DNA from: Microbacteriaceae bacterium UBA1487
GTDB taxonomy: Bacteria; Actinomycetota; Actinomycetes; Actinomycetales; Microbacteriaceae
Direction: 5' to 3'
Length of the DNA: 64,000 bases
Assembly (NCBI GenBank): GCA_002325245.1
Contig: DCRR01000015.1
Location: 1-64,000 of the forward strand
The notes beneath the pieces are model-generated. The model was not told the DNA's origin and searched no databases. It saw only the letters and a program-made list of their open reading frames with translations. Made by a program: the position numbers and the translations under genes. Below are positions 45,711 through 55,111 of the stretch, piece after piece; the stretch's first letter is position 1, and each line of letters opens with the position of its first letter.

Positions 45711-46799
45711 CTAATCGGCGATCTCCTGGTACGCGGTGAACAGCAGCGATTCGTCGACGCCGTTCAGCGTGGTCGGGCGGCCGATCGCGTCGAGCACGAT
45801 GAAGCGCAGCATCGAGCCTCGCGCCTTCTTGTCGCGCTGCATCGTCGCGTAGAGCGTCTTCCATCGGCCGAGCGGGTAGCTCGTGGGAAGGCTCAGCGAT
45901 TCGAGGATGCGGCGGTGCCGATCCACCTCCTCGTCGCTCAGCGAGCGCGTCAGTCGCGACAGCTCCGCGGCGAACATCATGCCGATCGCGACCGCGGCGC
46001 CGTGGCGCCACTGATAGCGCTCGGCGTGCTCGATCGCGTGGCCGAGGGTGTGCCCGTAGTTCAGGATCTCGCGCAGGCCCTGCTCGGTGAAGTCCTCCCC
46101 CACGACCCGCGCCTTGACGGCGATCGCGAGTTCGAGGCAGCGCCGGAACTCCGCGGTGGTCGGATCGGTCGCGGCGTCGACGTCGGCCTCCACAATGTCG
46201 AGGATCTCCGGCTCGGCGATGAAACCGGCCTTCACCACCTCGGCGTAGCCGGCGAGGATCTCGTTCTTCGGCAGACCGGTCAGCAGGTCGAGGTCGCAGA
46301 GCACCGCTCGCGGTGCGTGGAACGCCCCGACGAGGTTCTTGCCCTCGGCCGTGTTGATGCCGGTCTTGCCGCCGACTGCCGCATCCACCATGCCCAGCAC
46401 GGTGGTGGGGATCTGGATCACGTCGACGCCGCGCAGCCACGTCGCGGCGACGAAGCCGGCGAGGTCGGTGGTCGCGCCGCCGCCCAGGCCGATGACGACG
46501 TCGCTGCGGGTGAAGTCGGTCTGGCCCATGATCTGCCAGCAGAATGCGGCCACCTCGACGCGCTTGGCGCCTTCGGCATCCGGGATCTCAGCGAGATAGA
46601 CCTGGTACTGCGAGGCCAGCTGCTCGCGCAGCGCCTCGGCGCGAGCACCGAGGATCGGTGCGTGCACGATGAGAACGCGCGCCACCGCGGCGCCGAGCTG
46701 GCTCGGCAGGGTGTCGAGCAGTCCGCGCCCGATCGTCACGTCGTAGCCGGGAGTCCCCGCCACCTGAATCGTCGTTGCACTCACGGCGTCTGCAGCCAT
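45711..46799 (-). CDS. aroB: 3-dehydroquinate synthase
   Basis: 362 residues. NAD- and metal-dependent cyclase that converts DAHP to 3-dehydroquinate. Signature GLGGGATTDLAGFVAATWLRGV (about 103-124), TTVLGMVDAAVGGKTGIN, and metal histidines in NYGHTLGHAIEH. ATG at 46799 has a perfect AGGAGGT seven bases upstream and is preferred although it overlaps aroK by 19 bases; a GTG at 46784 would overlap by four but lacks a ribosome-binding site. A 136-base gap to aroQ contains no gene. Confidence 0.96.
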   Translation of the reverse strand: MAADAVSATTIQVAGTPGYDVTIGRGLLDTLPSQLGAAVARVLIVHAPILGARAEALREQLASQYQVYLAEIPDAEGAKRVEVAAFCWQIMGQTDFTRSDVVIGLGGGATTDLAGFVAATWLRGVDVIQIPTTVLGMVDAAVGGKTGINTAEGKNLVGAFHAPRAVLCDLDLLTGLPKNEILAGYAEVVKAGFIAEPEILDIVEADVDAATDPTTAEFRRCLELAIAVKARVVGEDFTEQGLREILNYGHTLGHAIEHAERYQWRHGAAVAIGMMFAAELSRLTRSLSDEEVDRHRRILESLSLPTSYPLGRWKTLYATMQRDKKARGSMLRFIVLDAIGRPTTLNGVDESLLFTAYQEIAD

Positions 46800-47284
46800 G
46801 CGGCCACCTCCTGGGCGATGTCGTCGTTGCGGCGACCGTCGGTGGCGACCGTGAGGTGCGCGAGTCGCTCGTAGATGGGTCGGCGGGCGTCGAAGATGCG
46901 CTGCCAGCTCGCGATGCCGTCCTTCACCAGCGGGCGGTTGCCGTCGGCGAGCCGCGGCGCAACCGTCTCCGCAGTCACCGTCAGGTAGACGACAGGCAGC
47001 TCACCCAGGTCGGACTGCGTCGCGGAGTCCAGCACGGCTCCGCCGCCGAGCGAGACAACGTGATCGGTCGCCAGCGCCGCAGCCACCGCCTCGCGCTCGA
47101 GGCGACGGAAGTGCGCCTCCCCGTGCGTCTCGAAGATCTCGGGGATCGGCCCGTGCGCGGCAACGACGACCTTGTCGGTGTCGGTGAATCCGGCGCCGAG
47201 AAGCCGCGCGACGCGCTTTCCGATGCGCGTCTTTCCGGCGCCCATCGGGCCGATGAAGACGGCCGCGGGGTGCACTGCGCTCAC
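46781..47284 (-). CDS. aroK: Shikimate kinase
   Basis: 167 residues. P-loop GPMGAGKTRIGKRVA (about 13-27), shikimate-binding DTDK and FRRLEREA, and GGGAVLD. It phosphorylates shikimate to shikimate 3-phosphate. The GTG start overlaps the aroC stop by four bases. Confidence 0.96.
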   Translation of the reverse strand: MSAVHPAAVFIGPMGAGKTRIGKRVARLLGAGFTDTDKVVVAAHGPIPEIFETHGEAHFRRLEREAVAAALATDHVVSLGGGAVLDSATQSDLGELPVVYLTVTAETVAPRLADGNRPLVKDGIASWQRIFDARRPIYERLAHLTVATDGRRNDDIAQEVAAWLQTP

Positions 47285-48486
47285 TCGGTGACCGTCACGG
47301 ACGCGGTGCGAAGCGAATCGGGGATCGCCGCCAGGTACGCGTCGAGGTTGCGGCGCGTCTCGCCGATCGAGTCGCCGCCGAACTTCTCGAGCATCGCATT
47401 TGCGAGCACGAGCGCGACCATCGCCTCGGCGACGACACCCGCGGCCGGCACGGCGCAGACGTCCGAGCGCTGGTGGTGCGCGGCCGCCTCCTCGCCGGTG
47501 GCGACGTCGACGGTGCGCAGCGCATGCGGAACGGTCGCGATCGGCTTCATGCCGGCGCGGACGCGCAGCAGCGTGCCGGTCGACATGCCGCCCTCGGTGC
47601 CGCCGGCCTTGTCGCTGAGTCGCCCGATGACGCCGTCCGCGGCGACGATCTCGTCGTGCGCCTGCGAACCCGGGCGCCGCGTGGTCTCGAAGCCGTCGCC
47701 GATCTCGACGCCCTTGATCGCCTGGATTCCCATGATCGCGGCCGCGAGCTGCGCATCCAGTCGACGGTCCCAGTGCACGTAGCTTCCGAGTCCCGGCGGG
47801 AGACCGTAGGCGAGCACCTCGACGACGCCGCCGAGCGTGTCGCCGTCGTCGTGGGCCCGGTCGATGCGCGCCACCATCTCGGCGCTCGTGGCCGCGTCGA
47901 AGCAGCGCAGCGGGTCGGCGTCCAGGGCGTCCACGTCATCAGGCGTGGGCAGCGCGGCCCCGTCAGGCACGCGGACCGTCTCGATCGAGAGGGTGTGCGC
48001 GACCAGGCGCACGCCGAGCTCGGCGAGGAAGGCTCGGGCGACGGCGCCGAGGGCGACCCGGGCCGCCGTCTCGCGAGCGCTTGCGCGCTCGAGCACGTTG
48101 CGCGACTCGGGGAAGTCGTACTTCTGCATGCCGACGAGGTCGGCGTGGCCCGGGCGGGGGCGCGTCAGAGCGGCCCCTCGGCCCTTCGGCAGAGTCTCCG
48201 GGTCGACCGGCGTGGCGCTCATCACGTCGACCCAGCGCGGCCACTCGGTGTTGCCCACGCGCAGCGCGACTGGGCCGCCGACGGTCTTGCCGAAGCGGAT
48301 GCCGCCCGAGATCGAGAGCTCGTCCTGTTCGAACTTCATGCGCGCGCCCCGGCCGTAGCCGAGCTTGCGACGCTGCAGGTCGTCTTGGATCTGTTCAGGC
48401 GAGATCGGCACGCCCGCGGGCATGCCCTCGAGAATCGCGACGAGTTCGGGGCCGTGCGATTCCCCGGCGGTCAACCAACGAAGCAT
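47281..48486 (-). CDS. aroC: Chorismate synthase
   Basis: 401 residues. FMN-dependent 1,4-elimination of EPSP to chorismate. Signatures are GESHGPELVAILEGMPAG (8-25), RPRPGHADLVGMQKY, RASARETAARVALGAVA, and RSDVCAVPAAGVV near the C-terminus. aroA (EPSP synthase) is not in the window. It is followed by aroK with a four-base overlap and preceded by aroE after 13 bases. Confidence 0.98.
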   Translation of the reverse strand: MLRWLTAGESHGPELVAILEGMPAGVPISPEQIQDDLQRRKLGYGRGARMKFEQDELSISGGIRFGKTVGGPVALRVGNTEWPRWVDVMSATPVDPETLPKGRGAALTRPRPGHADLVGMQKYDFPESRNVLERASARETAARVALGAVARAFLAELGVRLVAHTLSIETVRVPDGAALPTPDDVDALDADPLRCFDAATSAEMVARIDRAHDDGDTLGGVVEVLAYGLPPGLGSYVHWDRRLDAQLAAAIMGIQAIKGVEIGDGFETTRRPGSQAHDEIVAADGVIGRLSDKAGGTEGGMSTGTLLRVRAGMKPIATVPHALRTVDVATGEEAAAHHQRSDVCAVPAAGVVAEAMVALVLANAMLEKFGGDSIGETRRNLDAYLAAIPDSLRTASVTVTE

Positions 48487-48499
48487 GTCGTCGATTCTT

Positions 48500-49345
48500 T
48501 CAGGTTCCCAGCCCGACGACCGACCGCATCGCGTCGCGGACCTCGTCCTCGCGGCTCAGCGCGACGTCGGCGGACCCCGAGACGAAGATGCGAACCTGTG
48601 CCACGGCTTGGTGCACGAGCATCTCCAGACCGCTCACGACGCGCCCGGAGGCCTGCTGCCACGAGGCCGCCAGGGCGCTCGGCCACGGGTCGTAGGCGAC
48701 ATCGAACAGGACGGCGCTGCCGCGCAGCTCTGCGGGGAACTCGCGGACGATCGACGTGCCTCCGGGGAGGGTCGAGATCACCGCGTCGGGGCTCAGCGAT
48801 CCACGGGGATCGCCGAAGCGCTCCCGCGTGAGCTCGACTCCCAGCCGCTCGGCCAGCGGGATCAGCGACTCCGCGCGGGCGAGGTTGCGCACGACGACGC
48901 GCGCGGCGCGCGCTCCGAGCTGAGCCGCGGCGGCCAGCGCGCTCTGCGCGGTCGCGCCCGCGCCCAGGATCTCGACCGTGTCGAGCGCCGTGACCCCGTG
49001 ATCGGCGAAGGCGCGCACGATGCCCTCCACGTCGGTGTTGAAGCCGCGGCGCGCGCCGTCGTCCAGCAGCAGGGTGTTGGCGGCGCCGACAAGGTCCACG
49101 AGCGGGTCGCGCTCATCGAGCAGCGAGAGCACCACATGCTTGTGCGGCATCGTCAGCGAGAGGCCCCGCCAGGACGCGTCCAGGCCCGCCACGAAGTCGC
49201 CGAGCCGCGCCGCATCCAGTTCGATTGCCTCGTAGCCCCAGTCGAGCCCCAGCGCGCGGTACGCGGCCGCGTGCAGCTTCGGCGACTTCGAGTGCGAGAT
49301 CGGCGAGCCGAGCACCGCGAGGCGGAGCTCGGGCGACTCAGGCAC
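48500..49345 (-). CDS. aroE: Shikimate dehydrogenase
   Basis: 281 residues. NADP-dependent reduction of 3-dehydroshikimate. Substrate site GSPISHSKSPKLHAAAYR and the catalytic lysine in LTMPHKHVVLS; NADP site GAGATAQSALAAA. The C-terminal GLEMLVHQAVAQ is typical. The start is taken as GTG (VPESPELRLAVLG), overlapping the mltG stop by eight bases; the longer reading would add 32 basic residues unlike the family. Confidence 0.94.
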   Translation of the reverse strand: MPESPELRLAVLGSPISHSKSPKLHAAAYRALGLDWGYEAIELDAARLGDFVAGLDASWRGLSLTMPHKHVVLSLLDERDPLVDLVGAANTLLLDDGARRGFNTDVEGIVRAFADHGVTALDTVEILGAGATAQSALAAAAQLGARAARVVVRNLARAESLIPLAERLGVELTRERFGDPRGSLSPDAVISTLPGGTSIVREFPAELRGSAVLFDVAYDPWPSALAASWQQASGRVVSGLEMLVHQAVAQVRIFVSGSADVALSREDEVRDAMRSVVGLGT

Positions 49346-50684
49346 AGTACGCCGCGTTCTCCGTGCTGGCGCGGCACCAGGCCTGCAGCTGGGCGACCGC
49401 CGCCTCGTGCTGCGCGACCGTCTCGGAGAACACGGTCTCACCGGTCTTGAGGTTGATCGGAACGAAGAACATCCACGGGCCGTCGGCGGGGTTCAGCGCG
49501 GCGTCGATCGCCGCCTCGCCCGGCAGCCCGATCGGCCCGATCGGCAGCCCGTCATTGACGTAGGTGTTGTAGAGGTTGCTGGCATCCGCCCGTTCCTCGC
49601 CGGTCGTCCAGACGGTGTGCGTGTTGCCCGTTCCGTAGGCGACGGTGGCGTCGGATTCGAGCCGCCACCCCTGGTCGAGCCGGTTCTGGAAGACGCGCGC
49701 GACCTTGTAGAAGTCGTCGATGTTCGATCCGGCCTCGCGCTGCACGATCGAGGCCTTGATGAGCACCTCGAGCCGGTCCTCGGGGTCGACGCCCAGCGCA
49801 TCCAGCCGCGTGATCATCTCGTCGACGAGGCGCTGGATCACCTCGTCCGCCGTCACGCCCGGATCCAGGGGGTACGTCGCCGGGAAGAGCCAGCCCTCGA
49901 GGTTCGGCGCCTCGGCGGGCACCCCGAACGCCGTCGGATCGGCGGCCGCCGCGAGCAGCTCATCGACCGTGATGTCGGTCGCCGAGGCGATCAAGGCGAA
50001 GGCATCCTCGTAGGAGGTGCCCTCGGGGATCGTCACCGTGTTGGTGATCTTGTTGACCGGGTCGAGAAGGGCGTCGAGCGCTGCCTGCGCGCTCATCTGC
50101 TCCTGCAAGCGGAAGTTGCCGGGTTCGAAACTGACGTCGGGACGCGTCAGAAGCAAGTCGTAGAAGGCATCGAAGGTCATCGTGACCCCGGCTTCGTTGA
50201 GCGTCTTGGCGACGTCCGACCCGATATCCCCGCTCTGGATCACGATCGTGACCTCGACACCGTTGCCGGTGCCCTCGTAGTCGTTGGGCAGCTCCCAGCC
50301 GAGCACCTCGCGCACCTTGTCCTCGTAGAGCACCCACACCGTGGCCGCCCCGCCGATGCCGACCGCCAGCAGGGCGATCAGCACCCAGAGCCACCACAGG
50401 CGACGCTTCGGCCGCGTGTCGCGGCCTCCTCCGCTGCCGCGCGTTGCGCCGCCGCGCTGAGCGGCCTCGCGGGCCGCGCGCCGAGAGCTCGGTGCGGCCG
50501 AGTCGTTCGCGCTCGGTTCGGAACCCGCCTGATCCTGTCGTGCGGCAGGCGTCGCCCACGGCTGACTCGGCTGGACGGCAGGCGCGGGAGTCGCCGGAGG
50601 CACCGGTGCTCCGTTCGGGTTCGATCCGGGCGTGGGCGTTCCGCTCGGCCGGAAGATGTCGTCCCAACTGGGTTCTTGAGCCAC
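49338..50684 (-). CDS. mltG: Endolytic peptidoglycan transglycosylase MltG
   Basis: 448 residues. A Pro/Ala/Ser-rich cytoplasmic N-terminus (1-80) and a basic stretch precede one transmembrane helix (about 93-113, RLWWLWVLIALLAVGIGGAATVWVLY). The extracytoplasmic YceG domain has the catalytic glutamate in ASIVQREAGS and the conserved ESDATVAYG and YNTYVNDGLPIGPI. It cleaves nascent glycan strands. The start is GTG. RuvX upstream and aroE downstream is the usual actinobacterial order. Confidence 0.94.
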   Translation of the reverse strand: MAQEPSWDDIFRPSGTPTPGSNPNGAPVPPATPAPAVQPSQPWATPAARQDQAGSEPSANDSAAPSSRRAAREAAQRGGATRGSGGGRDTRPKRRLWWLWVLIALLAVGIGGAATVWVLYEDKVREVLGWELPNDYEGTGNGVEVTIVIQSGDIGSDVAKTLNEAGVTMTFDAFYDLLLTRPDVSFEPGNFRLQEQMSAQAALDALLDPVNKITNTVTIPEGTSYEDAFALIASATDITVDELLAAAADPTAFGVPAEAPNLEGWLFPATYPLDPGVTADEVIQRLVDEMITRLDALGVDPEDRLEVLIKASIVQREAGSNIDDFYKVARVFQNRLDQGWRLESDATVAYGTGNTHTVWTTGEERADASNLYNTYVNDGLPIGPIGLPGEAAIDAALNPADGPWMFFVPINLKTGETVFSETVAQHEAAVAQLQAWCRASTENAAYCA

Positions 50685-50687
50685 GGG

Positions 50688-51149
50688 TCAGAGTCCTTCG
50701 TCAGGGGCGACCGCCGCGCCGGCCGGGCGACCGGCCGAGCGCTCGAAGTCGAGGGCGTTCTGCAGGATGATAACAGCGGCCGCCTGGTCGATCACGGCGC
50801 GCGAGGTGCGCGTGCTCCGCCCCGCCTGGTGCAGCCCCCGCTGGGCGCTGACGGTCGACATCCGCTCGTCGACGAGCCGCACCGGCGGGCCTCCGAGCGT
50901 CGTCAGCCAGCGTGCGAACTCCCGGGCGTCCGCTGTCGAGGGCGTATCCGTTCCGGCGAGCGAAAGCGGCAGGCCGACGATGATCTCGACGGGTGCGTAC
51001 TCCTCGATGAGTGCCCGGAACGCTCCCTCATCGTCCTTCCCGCGCGGGTGCGAGACGACCGGGGTGGCGAGCAGTCCGTCGCGGTCGCACACGGCGACCC
51101 CGACGCGTGCGCGGCCGACATCGATGCCGAGGCGGACTCCGGGGCGCAC
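50688..51149 (-). CDS. ruvX: Putative Holliday junction resolvase RuvX/YqgF
   Basis: 153 residues, RNase H-like fold: LGIDVGRARVGVAVCD (7-22) with the first catalytic aspartate, and VGLPLSLAGTDTPS, VRLVDERMSTVSAQ, IDQAAAVIILQNAL. In related bacteria it acts in pre-16S rRNA 5'-end processing or recombination. The GTG start comes one base after the alaS stop. Confidence 0.94.
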   Translation of the reverse strand: MRPGVRLGIDVGRARVGVAVCDRDGLLATPVVSHPRGKDDEGAFRALIEEYAPVEIIVGLPLSLAGTDTPSTADAREFARWLTTLGGPPVRLVDERMSTVSAQRGLHQAGRSTRTSRAVIDQAAAVIILQNALDFERSAGRPAGAAVAPDEGL

Positions 51150-51150
51150 G

Positions 51151-53808
51151 CTAGCCCTTCAGCGCGCGACGGATGCCGTCGAGAGCCGCGGGGATCGCGG
51201 TCGCGTTGGCGCCGCCGCCCTGCGCCATGTCGTCCTTGCCGCCGCCACCGCCGCCGAGCTCCGTCGCGGCGACCTTGACCAGCGCACCGGCCTTGGCGCC
51301 CGCCTCGCGGGCGGCAGGCGTGGTCGCGACGATCACGACGGGCTTGCCGTCGACGCGCGCGGCGAGGGCGACCACCGCGGCCTGCGCCGCGAGACGCTCG
51401 CGCACGCTGGTCACGAGCGAGCGCACCTCATCCGCGGAGCTCAGCTCCCCCAGGTCGTCGACGACGGCGATCACGTCGCCGATCGGCGTGGCCGCGTCGG
51501 CGAGAGCGGGCACGCGGCCCGCGAGCTGACGCGCCTCGAAGGCCGCGATCTTCTTCTCGGCGGCCTTGAGGTCGGCGACGAGCTGTTCGATGCGGCCGGG
51601 AAGCTGATCCTTGGGCGTCTTGAGCGCGCTCGTCAGCTGCGAGACGAGGGTGCGCTCGGCCGCCAGCTCGCGGAACGCGTCGATGCCGACGAGCGCCTCG
51701 ACGCGGCGGTTGGTCGCCCCGACGCTCGACTCGCTGACCAGGTTCACCAGGCCGATCTCGGCGGAAGTCCGCACGTGCGTACCCGCGCAGAGCTCACGCG
51801 ACCAGGGGCCGCCGATGTCGACCATGCGCACCGTCTCGCCGTACTTCTCGCCGAACAGCGCCATCGCGCCGGCCTTGCGCGCCTCGTCCAGGGGAAGGAT
51901 GCGGGTTGTCACCTCGAGGTTGTCGCGCACCGCGTTGTTGGCGATCTCCTCGATCTCTCCCCGGGTCGCCGGGCTGAGCGCCTGGTTCCAGGAGAAATCG
52001 AGCCGCATGTAGCCGGCCTTGTTGAACGAGCCGGACTGGTGCGCCTCGGAGCCGAGCGTGTCGCGGAGCGCCGCGTGGATCAGGTGCGTGGCGGAGTGCG
52101 CCTGCGCAGCGGAGTGGCGGTACACGGCATCCACCACGGTCGTCGCGGCGTCGTCCACCGCGACCTCGCCGGAGCGCACCTGCACGGTGTGGCTGATGAG
52201 GCCCTTGACGGGCTTCTGCACGTCGAGCACCTCGAGGTCGAAGCCGTTGCCGATGATCGAGCCCTGGTCGGCCGACTGGCCACCCGACTCCGCGTAGAGC
52301 GACGTCTCGGCGAGGATCACCTCGGCGATCTCGCCCGCGCTCGCCTTCAGCACCGGCTGGCCGCCGACCAGGATGCCGAGGATGCGCGACTCGGTCTCCA
52401 GATACTCGTAGCCGGTGAAGACGGTCTCGCCCTCGGCCCGGAACCCGGAATACACCGAGAGGTCCGCGATCTGGCCCTTCTTGGCCTTCGCGTCCGCCTT
52501 AGCCCGCTGGCGCTGCTCCTGCATGAGGGAGTCGAATGCCGCGCGGTCGACGGTGAGGCCCGCCTCCTCGGCGACCTCCAGCGTCAGGTCGATGGGGAAC
52601 CCGAAGGTGTCGTGCAGCAGGAACGCGGTGTCGCCGGGCAGCGCCTCGCCGCCCGCCTTCTTGGTCTCGGCGACGGCCGTGTCGAGAATCGTGGTGCCGC
52701 CCGCGAGGGTGCGCAGGAACGTCTCCTCCTCGCCGAAGGCAAGACGCGAGGTGCGCTCCCAGTGCTCGGCCACATCCGGGTAGGCCGGAGACATGGCGTC
52801 GCGCGAGGCGGCAAACAGCTCGGGGAAGCTGGTCGAGTCGACACCCAGCAGGCGCATGGCGCGCACCACCCGCCGCATCAGGCGACGCAGGATGTATCCG
52901 CGTCCCTCGTTGCCGGGCGAGACGCCGTCGGTCATCAGCATGAGACTCGACCGCACGTGGTCGGCGATGACGCGCATCCGCACATCGTCGTCGTGGTCCG
53001 CGCCGTAGCGGCGTCCGGACAGCTCGGCCGCGCGGTCGAGCACCGGGCGCACCTGGTCGATCTCGTACATGTTGTCGACGCCCTGCTTGAGGAAGGCGAC
53101 GCGCTCCATGCCCATGCCGGTGTCGATGTTCTTCTTCGGCAGCTCGCCGAGCACCGTGAAGTCGACCTTGCTCGTCACGTCGGTGAGCAGGTACTGCATG
53201 AACACGAGGTTCCAGATCTCGATGTACCGCGTGTCGTCGACGGCGGGGCCGCCCTCCGGCCCGAACGCGGGTCCTCGGTCGAAGTAGATCTCCGAGCAGG
53301 GTCCTCCGGGGCCGGGCTGGCCGGTGTGCCAGTAGTTGTCGGCGCGGCCGAGGCGCTGGATGCGCTCCGCGGGCAGGCCGGCGATGCTCTTCCAGAGCGC
53401 GGCAGCCTCATCGTCGTCCTCGTAGACCGTGACCCAGAGGTCCTTCTCCGCGAAGCCGAGCCCGCCATCCGACTCCGAGCTGGTCAGCAGCTCCCAGGCA
53501 TAGGTGATCGCCTGCTCCTTGAAGTAGTCGCCGAAGGAGAAGTTGCCGTTCATCTGGAAGAACGTGCCGTGACGGGTGGTCTTGCCGACCTCCTCGATAT
53601 CGAGCGTGCGAATGCACTTCTGCACGCTCGTGGCGCGCGGGAACGGCGCCGGAACCACCCCGGTGAAGTACGGGATGAACGGAACCATGCCCGCGACCGT
53701 GAACAGGAGCGCCGGGTCGTCGCTGACGAGCGAGGCCGAGGGCACGACCGTGTGGTCGCGCTCTCCGAAGAAGGTCAGCCAACGGCGTTGAATTTCAGCG
53801 GTCTGCAC
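51151..53808 (-). CDS. alaS: Alanine-tRNA ligase
   Basis: 885 residues, full length. Catalytic domain with FFGERDHTVVPSASLVS and the GMGMERVAFLKQG motif; editing domain with HSATHLIHAALRD and CAGTHVRTSAEIG; C-terminal coiled-coil and C-Ala domain ending LGGGGGGKDDMAQGGG, which is usual. It charges tRNA-Ala and clears Ser/Gly mischarges. The start is GTG. Confidence 0.98.
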   Translation of the reverse strand: MQTAEIQRRWLTFFGERDHTVVPSASLVSDDPALLFTVAGMVPFIPYFTGVVPAPFPRATSVQKCIRTLDIEEVGKTTRHGTFFQMNGNFSFGDYFKEQAITYAWELLTSSESDGGLGFAEKDLWVTVYEDDDEAAALWKSIAGLPAERIQRLGRADNYWHTGQPGPGGPCSEIYFDRGPAFGPEGGPAVDDTRYIEIWNLVFMQYLLTDVTSKVDFTVLGELPKKNIDTGMGMERVAFLKQGVDNMYEIDQVRPVLDRAAELSGRRYGADHDDDVRMRVIADHVRSSLMLMTDGVSPGNEGRGYILRRLMRRVVRAMRLLGVDSTSFPELFAASRDAMSPAYPDVAEHWERTSRLAFGEEETFLRTLAGGTTILDTAVAETKKAGGEALPGDTAFLLHDTFGFPIDLTLEVAEEAGLTVDRAAFDSLMQEQRQRAKADAKAKKGQIADLSVYSGFRAEGETVFTGYEYLETESRILGILVGGQPVLKASAGEIAEVILAETSLYAESGGQSADQGSIIGNGFDLEVLDVQKPVKGLISHTVQVRSGEVAVDDAATTVVDAVYRHSAAQAHSATHLIHAALRDTLGSEAHQSGSFNKAGYMRLDFSWNQALSPATRGEIEEIANNAVRDNLEVTTRILPLDEARKAGAMALFGEKYGETVRMVDIGGPWSRELCAGTHVRTSAEIGLVNLVSESSVGATNRRVEALVGIDAFRELAAERTLVSQLTSALKTPKDQLPGRIEQLVADLKAAEKKIAAFEARQLAGRVPALADAATPIGDVIAVVDDLGELSSADEVRSLVTSVRERLAAQAAVVALAARVDGKPVVIVATTPAAREAGAKAGALVKVAATELGGGGGGKDDMAQGGGANATAIPAALDGIRRALKG

Positions 53809-53882
53809 GAGGTGATCCTGACGGGCACAGCGGTGCCGGGTTGATGAGGGTGATGACGGGGGCGCTGCGCCGGCGGGCGGCG

Positions 53883-54110
53883 CTACTTGGTGCGGTTGGT
53901 GAGGTCGTTGATGACCTCTTCGGCATTGGCGACGGCCTCACGCAGCTCGGCTTCGCGGGCCTTGTAGCCCTCGACGACGGCCGAGCCGAAGTCCTTGGCC
54001 TTCGCGTCGACGTCGGCGAAGAACTCCTTGCCCTGCGGGGTCTTGGAGAACTGGTGAGCCGCAACAAACCCCGCGGCGGCACCGACGATCAGCAGCAGAA
54101 CGTTCTTCAT
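53883..54110 (-). CDS. Small YtxH-like membrane-anchored protein
   Basis: 75 residues. One N-terminal helix (MKNVLLLIVGAAAGFVAAHQF) and a charged amphipathic tail (DVDAKAKDFGSAVVEGYKAREAELREAVA) predicted to form a coiled coil. It resembles the YtxH/DUF948 type of small envelope proteins of unknown role. ATG at 54110, with GAAGGATTC as a weak ribosome-binding site. It lies between rpsD and alaS in the same direction. Confidence 0.75.
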   Translation of the reverse strand: MKNVLLLIVGAAAGFVAAHQFSKTPQGKEFFADVDAKAKDFGSAVVEGYKAREAELREAVANAEEVINDLTNRTK

Positions 54111-54253
54111 GAGAGCGAATCCTTCCGTCGAAGTGGTCGGACGCCGGTCATGGCGCCGCCCGTCCAGCCTAGTCGGCATCGACCGCGCGGATGCAGAGAG
54201 TACGCCGTGACGAACGGACGGCGGGCGGCATCCCATACGGCGCCGGGAATACG

Positions 54254-54285
54254 CGAAGGCCCCGAGGCGAACCCCGGGGCCTTCG
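54254..54285 (-). terminator. Hairpin downstream of rpsD
   Basis: Perfect 11-bp stem (CGAAGGCCCCG 54254-54264 with CGGGGCCTTCG 54275-54285), ten-base loop, 24 bases after the rpsD stop codon. GC-rich terminator without a T-run. Confidence 0.65.
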
Positions 54286-54308
54286 ACGAAACGCAGTGCG
54301 GCGTGAGC

Positions 54309-54938
54309 CTAGCGAGCCGCGTAGTACTCGACGACGAGCTGAACCTCAGCCGTCACGGGCACCTCGGCGCGCTTCGGGCGACGCACGAGACGCGCCTGCA
54401 GCTTGTCGAGCTCGACCTCGAGGTAGCCCGGAACCGGGGGCAGAACCTCGGCGTGGCCACCGGCAGCGGCGACCTGGAAGGGCTCGGTGCCCTCCGAGCG
54501 CTCCTTGACGTGGATGACCTGACCCGGCTTCACGCGGAACGACGGGCGGTCCACGATCTTGCCGTCGACCAGGATGTGGCGGTGCGTCACGAACTGGCGG
54601 GCCTGCGAGGTGGTGCGGGCGAAGCCGGCGCGCAGCACGAGCGCGTCGAGACGCATCTCGAGCAGCTCGACCAGGTTCTCACCGGTCAGACCCTGGGTGC
54701 GACGGGCCTCGTTGAAGACGATGCGCAGCTGCTTCTCGCGGATGCCGTACTGCTCGCGCAGACGCTGCTTCTCGCGCAGACGGACCGCGTAGTCGCTGTC
54801 GGCCTTGCGCTTGGTGCGGCCGTGCTCACCCGGAGCATAGGGACGCTTCTCGAGGTAGCGGGCGGCCTTCGGCGTCAGCGGGATGCCGAGCGCGCGAGAC
54901 AGACGGACCTTGCGACGGTCCTGGGACTTGGTAACCAA
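54309..54938 (-). CDS. rpsD: 30S ribosomal protein S4
   Basis: 209 residues. N-terminus VTKSQDRRKVRLSRALGIPLTPKAARYLEKRPYAPGEHG; the S4 RNA-binding domain near 95-155 includes RLDALVLRAGFARTTSQARQFVTHRHILVDGKIV. It lacks the N-terminal zinc cysteines of some S4 proteins. The start codon is TTG (plus 54936-54938), preceded by GGAAGGA; no ATG or GTG in frame fits. S4 is a primary 16S-binding protein and in other bacteria represses its own synthesis. Confidence 0.96.
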   Translation of the reverse strand: MVTKSQDRRKVRLSRALGIPLTPKAARYLEKRPYAPGEHGRTKRKADSDYAVRLREKQRLREQYGIREKQLRIVFNEARRTQGLTGENLVELLEMRLDALVLRAGFARTTSQARQFVTHRHILVDGKIVDRPSFRVKPGQVIHVKERSEGTEPFQVAAAGGHAEVLPPVPGYLEVELDKLQARLVRRPKRAEVPVTAEVQLVVEYYAAR

Positions 54939-55111
54939 AAGGGAATCCTTCCACCACGTGGACGCGTCTTTCGCGCCTCACAGACGTCCATCCCGCTCGA
55001 CCTTTCCGGCCGCACGTCGACACGTACCGGAGGTATGAGAGAGGGGGATGCGCTCGACGGTCTCGATCGACACTGGCAAGCCGGTCAAGCCTACCAGACC
55101 GGAGGCTCTGC
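54939..55111 (-). promoter_or_regulatory. rpsD promoter and leader
   Basis: On the minus strand an extended -10, TGGTAGGCT (TAGGCT at plus 55088-55093), would give a leader of about 145 bases. Within the leader is a stem close to the start: GACGCGTCT (54961-54969) pairs with AGACGTC (54982-54988) with one bulge. A structured leader could serve S4 autoregulation, as known in other bacteria; this is inference. Confidence 0.35.
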
